Shown: positions 41,034-49,002 of the stretch, in pieces
How positions within the stretch are numbered: the first letter of the stretch is position 1
Layout: every line of letters begins with the position of its first letter
Source of the DNA: JAJYSO01 sp964579505
GTDB lineage: Bacteria; Bacteroidota; Bacteroidia; Flavobacteriales; Flavobacteriaceae
NCBI GenBank assembly: GCA_964579505.1
Contig: CAZOGC010000004.1
Coordinates: 150,026-214,025, forward strand
Direction: 5' to 3'
Length of the DNA: 64,000 nt
Made by a program: the position numbers and the translations under genes
Notes under the pieces: model-generated
The model's input: the letters and a program-made list of their open reading frames with translations, nothing else
The model's database searches: none
Told to the model about the DNA's origin: nothing

Positions 41034-42488
41034 CTATATTTTTTTACGTAATCGTGCTACCGGAATACTTAATTGTTCACGGTATTTTGCAATAGTTCTA
41101 CGCGCAATGGGGTAGCCTTTTTCTTTTAATATACTGGCTAATTTCTCGTCGGTTAAGGGTTTTTTCTTGTCCTCTTTTTCTACCGTTAGCTCTAAAATCT
41201 TCTTGATTTCTCGGGTAGAAACCTCTTCTCCTTTGTCATTGGTCATAGATTCAGAAAAGAAATCTTTAATTAAAAAAGTGCCATAAGGGGTGTCTACATA
41301 TTTGCTGTTAGCCACGCGCGATACGGTAGAAACATCCATATCAATCTTTTCGGCAATGTCTTTTAAAATCATGGGGCGTAAATCGCGGTCGTCACCACTG
41401 AGAAAATATGCCTGCTGATAATTCATAATGGCATTCATGGTTACAAACAAGGTTTCTTGTCGTTGTCTGATGGCATCGATAAACCACTTGGCTGCATCTA
41501 ATTTTTGTTTGATGAACAGCACTGCATCTTTCTGTTCTTTGGTTTTTTTCTTAGCTTCTTTATAGCCTTTTAGCATGTTGCGGTAATGAGGAGATACATG
41601 CATTTCGGGAGCATTTCTTCCGTTTAGAGTGAGTTCTAATTCTCCGTTTTTTATCTTAATAGCAAAATCAGGAACGACATGTTCTATATGATGTGTGTTA
41701 TTGTTGTAAGCACCTCCCGGCTTAGGGTTTAAAGAGCTTATTTCGCTAAAAACAGCGCGAAGCTGTTCTTCGGTAATATCAAATTTAGTCAGTAGTTTGT
41801 CGTAGTGTTTTTTTGCAAAAGCGTCAAAAGCATTTTCTAAAACAGTAATAGAAAGTTCAATTTGTGGGGTTTGTGTTTTTCGCTTTAACTGAAGAATAAG
41901 ACATTCTTGTAATGACCGAGCGCCCACTCCGGCCGGATCTAAATCTTGAACCAATTTTAAAAGACGTTCTACCGTTTCAGCATCGGTATATACGTTTTGT
42001 GTAAAGGCCAAATCATCTACAATGTCTTCTATAGATCGCCTTATGTAGCCGCTTTCATCAACACTTCCTACTAAGAAATCAATTATTTTTTCTTCTTCCT
42101 CACTTAGGCGATAAGTCTGCAACTGCCCTTGTAAATATTCTGAAAAAGATTTTCCGGCAGCATACGGTATTTGTTTTTCTTCATCGTCTTTACTATAATT
42201 ATTTGCCTGAAGACGATAATTGGGTATCTCATCGTCACTTAAATAATCGTCTATGTTAATTTCCGGCTCTTCGTTTCCACTTTCATCGCCGTAGTCGTCA
42301 GCAATTTCATCGTTGTATTCTTGCTCTCCGGCTTCTTCTTTCCCACTGCCTAAGGCCGGATTGTCTTCTATCTCCTGTTTTAAGCGTTGTTCAAAAGCCT
42401 GGGTAGGCAATTGAATCAGTTTCATTAACTGAATTTGCTGTGGAGATAGCTTTTGAGATAGCTTTAATTTGAGTTGTTGTTTTAACAT
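41034..42488 (-). CDS. rpoN: RNA polymerase sigma-54 factor
   Basis: Sigma-54 directs RNA polymerase to -24/-12 promoters that need an enhancer-binding ATPase. The 484 residues show region I (QLKLKLSQKLSPQQIQLMKL, rich in Gln and Leu), an acidic region II (about 50-95; EEAGEQEYNDEIADDYGDES), the core-binding domain (about 125-300), the HTH (DMDVSTVSRVANSKY) and the C-terminal RpoN box ARRTIAKYREQL. The length is normal. It lies between asnS and the membrane protein gene, an order often seen in Flavobacteriia. No sigma-54 activator is present in the window. Confidence 0.97.
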   Translation of the reverse strand: MLKQQLKLKLSQKLSPQQIQLMKLIQLPTQAFEQRLKQEIEDNPALGSGKEEAGEQEYNDEIADDYGDESGNEEPEINIDDYLSDDEIPNYRLQANNYSKDDEEKQIPYAAGKSFSEYLQGQLQTYRLSEEEEKIIDFLVGSVDESGYIRRSIEDIVDDLAFTQNVYTDAETVERLLKLVQDLDPAGVGARSLQECLILQLKRKTQTPQIELSITVLENAFDAFAKKHYDKLLTKFDITEEQLRAVFSEISSLNPKPGGAYNNNTHHIEHVVPDFAIKIKNGELELTLNGRNAPEMHVSPHYRNMLKGYKEAKKKTKEQKDAVLFIKQKLDAAKWFIDAIRQRQETLFVTMNAIMNYQQAYFLSGDDRDLRPMILKDIAEKIDMDVSTVSRVANSKYVDTPYGTFLIKDFFSESMTNDKGEEVSTREIKKILELTVEKEDKKKPLTDEKLASILKEKGYPIARRTIAKYREQLSIPVARLRKKI

Positions 42489-42595
42489 AAAAAGAAAGGT
42501 TGCTACTTACAAAAATACGGAAAATGCGGCGAAGCAACCTATCAAAATTATGTTAAGCTTAAAAAAGGATGTTCCTTTTAGAGTTTGAAAGGATT

Positions 42596-44038
42596 TTAAA
42601 ATTCGGCATTTTGCGGGGTGCGGGGATAAGGTATAACATCTCTAATATTGCCCATGCCGGTAGCAAATTGTACGAGGCGTTCAAAGCCTAGCCCAAAACC
42701 ACTGTGCACACAAGTGCCAAAACGTCTTAAATCTAAATACCACCACAGTTCTTTTTGATCTACGTTTAATGCGTCCATTTTTTGTTGTAAAACGGCTAAA
42801 CGTTCTTCCCGTTGTGAGCCACCTACAATTTCGCCTATACCGGGAAAGAGAATATCCATGGCGCGCACCGTTTTTCCATCGTCATTAGCACGCATATAAA
42901 AAGCTTTAATTTTAGCCGGGTAATCATAGAGAATAACCGGGCAATTAAAATGTTTTTCTACTAAATAGCGTTCGTGTTCACTCTGTAAATCTGCTCCCCA
43001 TTCTTCAATAAGGTAGTTGAATTTTTTCTTTTTGTTGGGTTTAGAATTTTTTAAAATCTCGATAGCTTCGGTATAGCTTACGCGTTTAAATTGATTTTCG
43101 GTAATAAATTTTAATTTTTCGCGCAGGGGCATAGGAGATCGGTCTTTTTGTGGTTTGGCTTGGTCTTCTTTGAGCAATCTTTTTTCAAGGAAGGTTAAGT
43201 CGTTATCACACTGGTCAAGTACATATTGAATAACCGATTTAATAAAAGCCTCTGCTAGATCCATATTTCCTTGCAAATCGCAGAAAGCCATTTCGGGTTC
43301 AATCATCCAAAACTCTGAAAGGTGTCTTGAGGTATTTGAGTTTTCGGCTCTAAAAGTAGGCCCAAAAGTATATACTTGCCCCAGCCCCATGGCGTATGTT
43401 TCGGCCTCTAATTGACCGCTTACAGTAAGGTTGGTTGATTTGCCAAAAAAGTCTTTGGTATAATCTATTTCGCCGTTTTCTGTTTTGGGTAAGTTGTTTA
43501 AATTAAGGTTGGTTACTTTAAAAGTTTCTCCGGCTCCTTCGGCATCACTCCCGGTGATTACCGGTGTGTTTACATAATAAAAGTCGCGTTCTTGAAAGAA
43601 ACGGTGTACGGCATAGGCCAGTTTAGATCGTACGCGCATTACGGCTCCAAAAGTGTTGGTTCTTACACGGAGATGAGCTTGTTCGCGCAATTTTTCTAAG
43701 CTATGCCGTTTAGGAGAAAGAATAGTCTTCTTTACTTCTTCCGGATCGGCTTTTCCTAAAACCGCAATCTTTTCTACAATTATCTCTACACGTTGCCCGC
43801 TACCCTGACTCTCTTTTAAAAGACCGGTGACAGCAATGGCTGCTCCTACGTGAATATCGGCGAGTATAGCGGGGTCGGTTTCTTCATAATTTACCACACA
43901 TTGCAAATTATTTCCGGTAGAACCGTCGTTTAAAATAACAAACCGATTACTTCTAAAAGCGCGAACCCATCCTTTTACGATAAATTCTTGCATAAACTGG
44001 TTGCTTTGAAGAACGTCAACAATTTTAGTGTGGTGCAT
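42596..44038 (-). CDS. asnS: Asparaginyl-tRNA synthetase
   Basis: A 480-residue class IIb aminoacyl-tRNA synthetase that charges tRNA-Asn directly. The N-terminal OB-fold anticodon domain (about 10-110; VKGWVRAFRSNRFVILNDGS) is followed by the catalytic domain. Motif 2 is around TFRAENSNTSRHLSEFWMIE and motif 3 is GFGLGFERLVQFATG near 445. I use the ATG at 44038 (MHHTKIVDVL), because the eight-codon longer frame would begin inside the -7 box at 44060-44067. The rpoN gene lies 107 nt downstream on the same strand. Confidence 0.97.
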   Translation of the reverse strand: MHHTKIVDVLQSNQFMQEFIVKGWVRAFRSNRFVILNDGSTGNNLQCVVNYEETDPAILADIHVGAAIAVTGLLKESQGSGQRVEIIVEKIAVLGKADPEEVKKTILSPKRHSLEKLREQAHLRVRTNTFGAVMRVRSKLAYAVHRFFQERDFYYVNTPVITGSDAEGAGETFKVTNLNLNNLPKTENGEIDYTKDFFGKSTNLTVSGQLEAETYAMGLGQVYTFGPTFRAENSNTSRHLSEFWMIEPEMAFCDLQGNMDLAEAFIKSVIQYVLDQCDNDLTFLEKRLLKEDQAKPQKDRSPMPLREKLKFITENQFKRVSYTEAIEILKNSKPNKKKKFNYLIEEWGADLQSEHERYLVEKHFNCPVILYDYPAKIKAFYMRANDDGKTVRAMDILFPGIGEIVGGSQREERLAVLQQKMDALNVDQKELWWYLDLRRFGTCVHSGFGLGFERLVQFATGMGNIRDVIPYPRTPQNAEF

Positions 44039-44059
44039 ATTATGTAATTTTTTAGGACG

Positions 44060-44067
44060 CAAAGATA
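44060..44067 (-). promoter_or_regulatory. -7 promoter element for asnS
   Basis: The minus-strand reading is TATCTTTG, 21 nt before the chosen start at 44038. The longer frame is excluded by it. Confidence 0.65.
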
Positions 44068-44150
44068 ATTTTTATAGCTTGGTGTTACAAATATTTTATA
44101 GAAGAGAATTTACCGACACGTAAAGGGTTAGGGGAGGGCTAACTTTATAA

Positions 44151-44172
44151 AAAAACCGCCCGGTTGGGGCGG
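44151..44172 (-). terminator. Terminator after nrdJ
   Basis: CCGCCC (44156-44161) pairs with GGGCGG (44167-44172). On the minus strand the stem is followed by a run of T, 27 nt after the nrdJ stop. Confidence 0.85.
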
Positions 44173-44198
44173 CTTGTGATTTTATAGCGGGAGTGGAG

Positions 44199-46748
44199 TT
44201 ACCCACATTTAGAAGAACCGCAATTCGTACAAATTAAACAGCCTTCTTGGTAAATTAGTTGATCAGAACCGCAACTTTGACAAGAGCCTTTTGCATGCGT
44301 GCCATCTTCTACATAGCGTTTTAGAGCCCGTACTACTCCGTTTTTCCAGGTATTGATAGAATGGCTGTCAAGTTGTAAACTCTTAATTAAATCTATAATT
44401 TTATCTATAGGCATACCGTATCGCAGTGTGCTGGAAATTAGCTTGGCATAGTTCCAAAACTCAGGGTCAAATTTATGCGATAAACCTTCTATGGTAGTTC
44501 GGTAACCTCGTTTATTTTCAAATTGAAAGTCATAGCGAGAGCTGCCGTCTTCATTTCTGTTTTTGATGATGAGACCGTCGGTTACCCAACGCGGAAGCAA
44601 GATGCCGTATTCATCGTCTGCCAATCCGGTAAAAATTTCATAAGGTTTGTCGTTTATCTTTCCTATAAAAGCAATCCATTTTTCTTTGTTATTCTGAAAA
44701 CGTAGAATGTCTGCCATTAAAACTTGCGGACGCTTGGTAGGGAATGCGGTTAGAGTTTGTTGTTCTTCCTCTTCTTCCTCTTCATTATTAGCAATTAAGA
44801 CGCCTGATCGAGAGCCGTCGCGGTAAATAGTTACTCCTTTACACCCCGATTCCCACGCTTCCATATACAATTTAGCTACCAAGTCTTCAGAAACATCGTG
44901 TGGTAAGTTGATGGTTACGCTAATAGAGTGATCTACCCATTTTTGTACTGCCCCCTGCATGCGTACTTTGTTTAACCAATCTACATCGTTAGAAGTAGCT
45001 TTGTAGTAAGGAGATTTTTTTACAAACTCATCTAATTCTTCTTGCGAGTAGTTTTTAGAAGTGTCTATGCCGTTTACATTCATCCATTGTTTAAACCGGT
45101 GGTGAAAAACGGTATATTCTTCCCAAGAATCACCTACTTCATCTACAAAATCTACGCGTGCATCTTTGTCATTAGGATTTACTTTTCTACGGCGTTTGTA
45201 AACGGGTAAGAAAACCGGTTCTATACCTGAGGTGGTTTGGGTCATTAAACTAGTAGTGCCGGTAGGAGCAATGGTTAAGAGGGCGATATTTCGCCGACCG
45301 TACTCCATCATCTCATAGTATAATTTTTCATCTGCAGCTTTTAAACGCTGAATAAATGGATTGTTTTCTTCGCGTTTTGAGTCGTAAATAGCAAAAGGAC
45401 CACGCTCTTTGGCAGTGTAAACAGAACCGCGGTATACGGCAATTGCCAAGTTTTGGTGTACTTTTACAGAAAACGTATTTCCTTCTTTGGTTCCGTAACG
45501 AATACCTAATGCGGCCAACATATCGCCTTCAGCAGTAATGCCGATTCCGGTTCGACGACCTTCTTCTGCTTTTTTACGAATATTTTTCCATAAATTGATT
45601 TCGGTGGATTTAATCTCGTCAGATTCAGGATCTGATAGTATCTTAGCCAAGATAGCATCTACTTTTTCTAACTCTAAGTCGATGATATCATCCATCATAC
45701 GTTGGGCATAACCAGCGTGCTCTCTAAACAATTTAAAGTTAAAAGAAGCGTCTTTAGTAAAGGGTTTTTCCACATAAGAAAATAAGTTAATAGCTAATAA
45801 TCGACAAGAATCATAGGGGCAAAGTGGAATTTCGCCACATGGGTTTGTCGATACGGTTTCATAGCCCAAATCGGCATAACAATCAGGAATAGATTCTTTT
45901 TGAATTGTATCCCAAAACAAGATACCGGGTTCAGCTGATTTCCATGCATTGTGAATAATCTTTTTCCACACTCCGTTTGCATCAATTTCTTTGGTAACGG
46001 CAGGTTTTTCGCTAAAAATGGGGTATTTCTGCGTGTAAGGAATTTCATTTTTAACTGATTTCATAAACTGATCATCTATACGAACAGAGACGTTAGCACC
46101 AGTTACTTTTCCTTGTTCCATTTTGGCCTCGATAAAATCTTCAGCATCCGGATGATTGATAGAAATAGACAACATTAAGGCACCTCTTCGACCGTCTTGA
46201 GCAACTTCTCGGGTAGAGTTAGAATAACGTTCCATAAAAGGCACAATACCGGTAGAGGTTAGGGCAGAGTTTTTAACCTGACTGCCTTTGGGGCGAATAT
46301 GAGAAAGGTCGTGCCCCACCCCGCCACGGCGTTTCATAAGTTGTACCTGCTCTTGGTCTATTTTCATAATTCCGCCATAGGAGTCAGATTTTTGACCGTT
46401 GCCGATAACAAAGCAGTTAGAGAGTGAAGATACTTGAAAGTTGTTACCAATACCCGCCATAGGACTTCCTTGGGGTACGATATGTTCAAAATTTTTGATG
46501 AGGTCATATATTTTTTCCTCACTCATTGGATTGGGGTATTTTTTTTCAATCCGGGCAAGTTCAGAAGCAATGCGATGGTGCATGTCATCGGGCGTCTTTT
46601 CATATAAGTTGCCGTCAGAATCTTTTAAAGCATATTTGTTAACCCACACACGGGCTGCTAAATCATCTCCTTTAAAATATACGAGGCTGGCTTCAAAAGC
46701 TTCTTTTTCGGTGTAGGTTTTTGTAGGGGTTTTAGACTTCACTTTCAT
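44199..46748 (-). CDS. nrdJ: Adenosylcobalamin-dependent (class II) ribonucleotide reductase
   Basis: An 849-residue class II ribonucleotide reductase that makes deoxyribonucleotides with B12, with or without oxygen. The active-site region includes SSLSNCFVIGNG (first Cys of the redox pair, near 105), STNPCGEIPLCPYDSC (the N-x-C-x-E radical site, near 303) and IAPTGTTSLM near 490. An acidic run of seven Glu (near 660) joins the catalytic barrel to a TSCPD-type C-terminal domain (about 680-800). The end is a zinc-ribbon-like CQSCGSDQ ... CLICTNCGSSKCG with the terminal swinging Cys pair. I use the ATG at 46748; the codon before it is TTG. No nrdAB genes and no cobalamin riboswitch are seen nearby. 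Confidence 0.96.
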   Translation of the reverse strand: MKVKSKTPTKTYTEKEAFEASLVYFKGDDLAARVWVNKYALKDSDGNLYEKTPDDMHHRIASELARIEKKYPNPMSEEKIYDLIKNFEHIVPQGSPMAGIGNNFQVSSLSNCFVIGNGQKSDSYGGIMKIDQEQVQLMKRRGGVGHDLSHIRPKGSQVKNSALTSTGIVPFMERYSNSTREVAQDGRRGALMLSISINHPDAEDFIEAKMEQGKVTGANVSVRIDDQFMKSVKNEIPYTQKYPIFSEKPAVTKEIDANGVWKKIIHNAWKSAEPGILFWDTIQKESIPDCYADLGYETVSTNPCGEIPLCPYDSCRLLAINLFSYVEKPFTKDASFNFKLFREHAGYAQRMMDDIIDLELEKVDAILAKILSDPESDEIKSTEINLWKNIRKKAEEGRRTGIGITAEGDMLAALGIRYGTKEGNTFSVKVHQNLAIAVYRGSVYTAKERGPFAIYDSKREENNPFIQRLKAADEKLYYEMMEYGRRNIALLTIAPTGTTSLMTQTTSGIEPVFLPVYKRRRKVNPNDKDARVDFVDEVGDSWEEYTVFHHRFKQWMNVNGIDTSKNYSQEELDEFVKKSPYYKATSNDVDWLNKVRMQGAVQKWVDHSISVTINLPHDVSEDLVAKLYMEAWESGCKGVTIYRDGSRSGVLIANNEEEEEEEQQTLTAFPTKRPQVLMADILRFQNNKEKWIAFIGKINDKPYEIFTGLADDEYGILLPRWVTDGLIIKNRNEDGSSRYDFQFENKRGYRTTIEGLSHKFDPEFWNYAKLISSTLRYGMPIDKIIDLIKSLQLDSHSINTWKNGVVRALKRYVEDGTHAKGSCQSCGSDQLIYQEGCLICTNCGSSKCG

Positions 46749-46795
46749 CAATATCAGTATTTAACAGGTTATAAATAACTTTAAATTCGTGTAAA

Positions 46796-46803
46796 CAAAC
46801 ATA
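46796..46803 (-). promoter_or_regulatory. -7 promoter element for nrdJ
   Basis: The minus-strand reading is TATGTTTG, a TAnnTTTG match 47 nt before the nrdJ start. The 15-bp palindrome at 46904-46918 lies about 100 bp further upstream. Confidence 0.55.
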
Positions 46804-46903
46804 CTAAATATATGAATACATTTTTGAAATATATTTTTGAAAGTTTACAGTAAAAAAATATAATTATCTAATAATCAATAATATGCGTTTTTATCAACAT
46901 AAA

Positions 46904-46918
46904 AAAGTTGACAACTTT
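46904..46918. promoter_or_regulatory. Perfect palindrome upstream of nrdJ, possible operator
   Basis: AAAGTTG and CAACTTT flank a single central A, giving a 15-bp perfect inverted repeat about 155 bp before the nrdJ start. It has the size of a dimeric repressor site. It does not match the NrdR box I know. Confidence 0.4.
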
Positions 46919-47051
46919 ATAAAACATAAAAATATATTTTAAGAACTAATATTTTGATTGTGAGGACTTGAAATGTGTTGTGAGGAAGCTGTTCTGGCGA
47001 GTAGACCGGAAGAATGAAGCGGTTTATTTTTGGTGTGAAATGTAGAATTGT

Positions 47052-47182
47052 CCTTGGCCCTTTGCCCTTGGCTATTTGCTCTTTGCCTTTAGCCTTTTGC
47101 CCTTAGCTGTAAGCGCCAACAACCAACAGCCAATAGCCAACAACCAATAGCCAACAGCCAACAACCAATAGCCAACAGCCAA
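47052..47182. repeat. Inverted pair of heptanucleotide repeat arrays
   Basis: Nine 7-bp units of the form NNTTNGC (CCTTGGC, CCTTTGC, CCTTGGC, TATTTGC, TCTTTGC, CTTTAGC, CTTTTGC, CCTTAGC; the ninth, TGTAAGC, departs from it) run from 47052 to 47114. After one base, nine and a half units of CCAAYAR (CCAACAA, CCAACAG, CCAATAG in varying order) run from 47116 to 47182. The two halves are roughly reverse complements; TTGGCTATT on the left pairs exactly with AATAGCCAA on the right. No coding sense is seen. Confidence 0.85.
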
Positions 47183-47305
47183 TTTAAGTACCGTTTACCA
47201 CAGCAGATTCTTCTTTTTAATGGATGTAAAATTTGCTTTTACAACAAAATTATACTATAAGAACATATAAACCGTTGTGTTAGTACTAACCTAACTTATA
47301 ACTTC

Positions 47306-47935
47306 GTGAAACTAAAATCATTTTTTTCCATTTTTCTTTTTTGCTGTCTTCCATTTATGGGGCATGCACAATCAGGTCAATATAATAAACTATCATTAGA
47401 AGCTACTGTCGGAATGGACGTACCGCTAATCAGAAGTGGAGATATTTCTAGAACAAAATATATTTCTGTTCCTCAATTTCAACTTTCTATGCGGTATATG
47501 TTTGAGCCGCGATTTGGAATAAAAGGCCATTATGGCTATAATTTGTTTAAGAATGGAAAAGGAACGGGTCCTAAAATAACGTATCACCGCTTAGGTATAG
47601 AGGGGGTGGTGAGTGTTAGTAGGCTGTTTCCTCATTTTTTTATGCTTAATTTGCGGCTTCCTAAAACAATCAATTTACTTTTTCATGCCGGAGTTGGCGG
47701 GTCGTTGGCGCATTATGCCGGTAGGAGTGGTAATGTTAAATATATTAACCCATTGGGTGGATTTACGTTAGCAGTAAAACTGAATGACAGGTGGGCGTTG
47801 GCAGGAGATATAACGGTAGTCGGTAACTTACGCCCTGAAAAACTGTCTTATCCGGAAATTAAGGCTTATGCTAACCTGAGTGTAGGAGTGGTATATTATA
47901 TAGGGGGCTACCAAAATCACGCAGATTGGTGGTAA
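47306..47935 (+). CDS. Outer-membrane beta-barrel protein (OmpA-barrel-like, no OmpA domain)
   Basis: A 209-residue outer-membrane protein read from a GTG start, with signal peptide KLKSFFSIFLFCCLPFMGHA. The mature part alternates as an eight-strand barrel: KLSLEATVGMDVPL, FQLSMRYMF, GIKGHYGYNLF, YHRLGIEGVV, INLLFHAGVGGSL, GGFTLAVKLNDRWAL and AYANLSVGVVYYIGG. The ending YYIGGYQNHADWW resembles the point where flavobacterial OmpA-family proteins pass from barrel to linker, but here a stop codon follows. No OmpA peptidoglycan-binding domain is found downstream. The promoter is not clear. It is convergent with cvpA, 2 nt apart. Confidence 0.75.
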   Translation: MKLKSFFSIFLFCCLPFMGHAQSGQYNKLSLEATVGMDVPLIRSGDISRTKYISVPQFQLSMRYMFEPRFGIKGHYGYNLFKNGKGTGPKITYHRLGIEGVVSVSRLFPHFFMLNLRLPKTINLLFHAGVGGSLAHYAGRSGNVKYINPLGGFTLAVKLNDRWALAGDITVVGNLRPEKLSYPEIKAYANLSVGVVYYIGGYQNHADWW

Positions 47936-47937
47936 AC

Positions 47938-48504
47938 TTAATTAGTGGTTTGTAACTTTTCGGGCCGGTGCTGTTCAATTTTTTCCATAACAGAAGGCAA
48001 AACAAATTCTCCAAATTCTTTTAGCGGGGTGTAGAGTAAAGAGGTTTTGAGTGTCTTTTGTTTGATGAATTTTCCACCTTGGTTAAATGCCGAAAAAAAT
48101 AAAATCAAGACACTTAAAATAAAAGCAACTTTTAAGAGTCCAAAGATTCCTCCAAAGATTCGGTTAAGAATACCTAAGGCAACCAGATTAATCAATCTTG
48201 TAAAGAGTTTTCCGAGGAGTGAAACACATACCACTATAATAATAAAGGTGAGTATAAAGGCCGTAATATTGATGTATTGTTCACTCCAAGAAAGGTTTTG
48301 CTGTAAAATAGCTACCAAAAAATAAGAAAAGTGAATAGCGCCGTATATACCCAAAAATAAGGCTACCAGTCCGGCAATTTCAATAATAAACCCTTTCATA
48401 AACCCTCTAATAAGCCCGATGGCCAATAGAATACCCAATACAATATCTAATGTTGTTAGCGTAGAAAAGCCCGAGGTCTCGATAAAGAGGAGGTTAAAAA
48501 ACAT
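47938..48504 (-). CDS. CvpA family membrane protein
   Basis: A 188-residue inner-membrane protein of the CvpA family, with four helices (about 18-36, 38-58, 66-92 and 103-132) and the conserved start LDIVLGILLAIGLIRGFMKG. Charged or polar positions such as the one in RGFMKGF between the first helices are typical. CvpA proteins are linked to colicin V production and envelope stress in enterobacteria; the molecular role is not settled. I use the ATG at 48504, not the TTG two codons before it. It is divergent from a small conserved gene at 48606. Confidence 0.88.
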   Translation of the reverse strand: MFFNLLFIETSGFSTLTTLDIVLGILLAIGLIRGFMKGFIIEIAGLVALFLGIYGAIHFSYFLVAILQQNLSWSEQYINITAFILTFIIIVVCVSLLGKLFTRLINLVALGILNRIFGGIFGLLKVAFILSVLILFFSAFNQGGKFIKQKTLKTSLLYTPLKEFGEFVLPSVMEKIEQHRPEKLQTTN

Positions 48505-48593
48505 AGCCAAAAATAGAGAAACCCATTGAATTTTTCAAAAAACTTTCTGCAAGGATAATTAAAAGTTTTACAGAAGAAATGGTAGAGTAGTTT

Positions 48594-48601
48594 TATCTTT
48601 G
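48594..48601 (+). promoter_or_regulatory. -7 promoter element directly at the start of the 48606 gene
   Basis: TATCTTTG ends 4 nt before the ATG at 48606, so transcription should begin at or next to the start codon (possible leaderless mRNA). Confidence 0.55.
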
Positions 48602-48605
48602 CCCT

Positions 48606-48962
48606 ATGGCAAGAGACGAAAAATTAAAAGTACGCTGGAAGACATTACACAAAAAATTGTCTGATCAATTTGCAGATGGCGATCCCCTAGAGCTAGATGC
48701 TATTATTTATTTAATTGGGGTACAAGAGCTGGGACAACTAGAGGGGAACTTTGAAAAAGATGATAAGGTTAACCTAATGCATATAGCCATTTGCCGTTTG
48801 TTAGAGCCTTTGGGTTATTATGAATTTGATTATTTTGACAATGAGGGCTGGCCTCATTATAAATTACAAGAAGCTTTACCGCCGTTAAAAGGTGGAGAGC
48901 AGAGTATCTTGTTAAAAGAAGCTATTGTAAATTATTTCTTAGAGAAAGAATACATCTCCTAA
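48606..48962 (+). CDS. Small conserved protein, unknown function
   Basis: A 118-residue soluble, acidic protein with no signal or membrane segment. Visible features are KLKVRWKTLHKKLSDQF at the N terminus, a hydrophobic helix LDAIIYLIGVQELGQ, a second helix VNLMHIAICRLLEPLGYYEF, and an aromatic segment FDYFDNEGWPHYKL. It appears to be a mostly helical single domain. It lies 40 nt before pheS and in the same direction, but pheS has its own -7 box. I do not know a described function. Coding is supported by the promoter and by well-formed codon structure. Confidence 0.75.
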   Translation: MARDEKLKVRWKTLHKKLSDQFADGDPLELDAIIYLIGVQELGQLEGNFEKDDKVNLMHIAICRLLEPLGYYEFDYFDNEGWPHYKLQEALPPLKGGEQSILLKEAIVNYFLEKEYIS

Positions 48963-48973
48963 CTCATTTTTTT

Positions 48974-48981
48974 TAAATTTG
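48974..48981 (+). promoter_or_regulatory. -7 promoter element for pheS
   Basis: TAAATTTG is a perfect match 21 nt before the ATG at 49003. Confidence 0.6.
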
Positions 48982-49002
48982 CCGTTCTGAAAAAAGATCT
49001 TG

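Noticed and set aside
46752..47051. Cobalamin riboswitch before nrdJ
   Set aside because: No B12-box or compatible long structure was found in the leader, which is only about 40 nt from the predicted transcript start.
47052..47182. CRISPR or iteron-type plasmid origin
   Set aside because: The 7-bp degenerate units have no spacers and no replication initiator gene is nearby.
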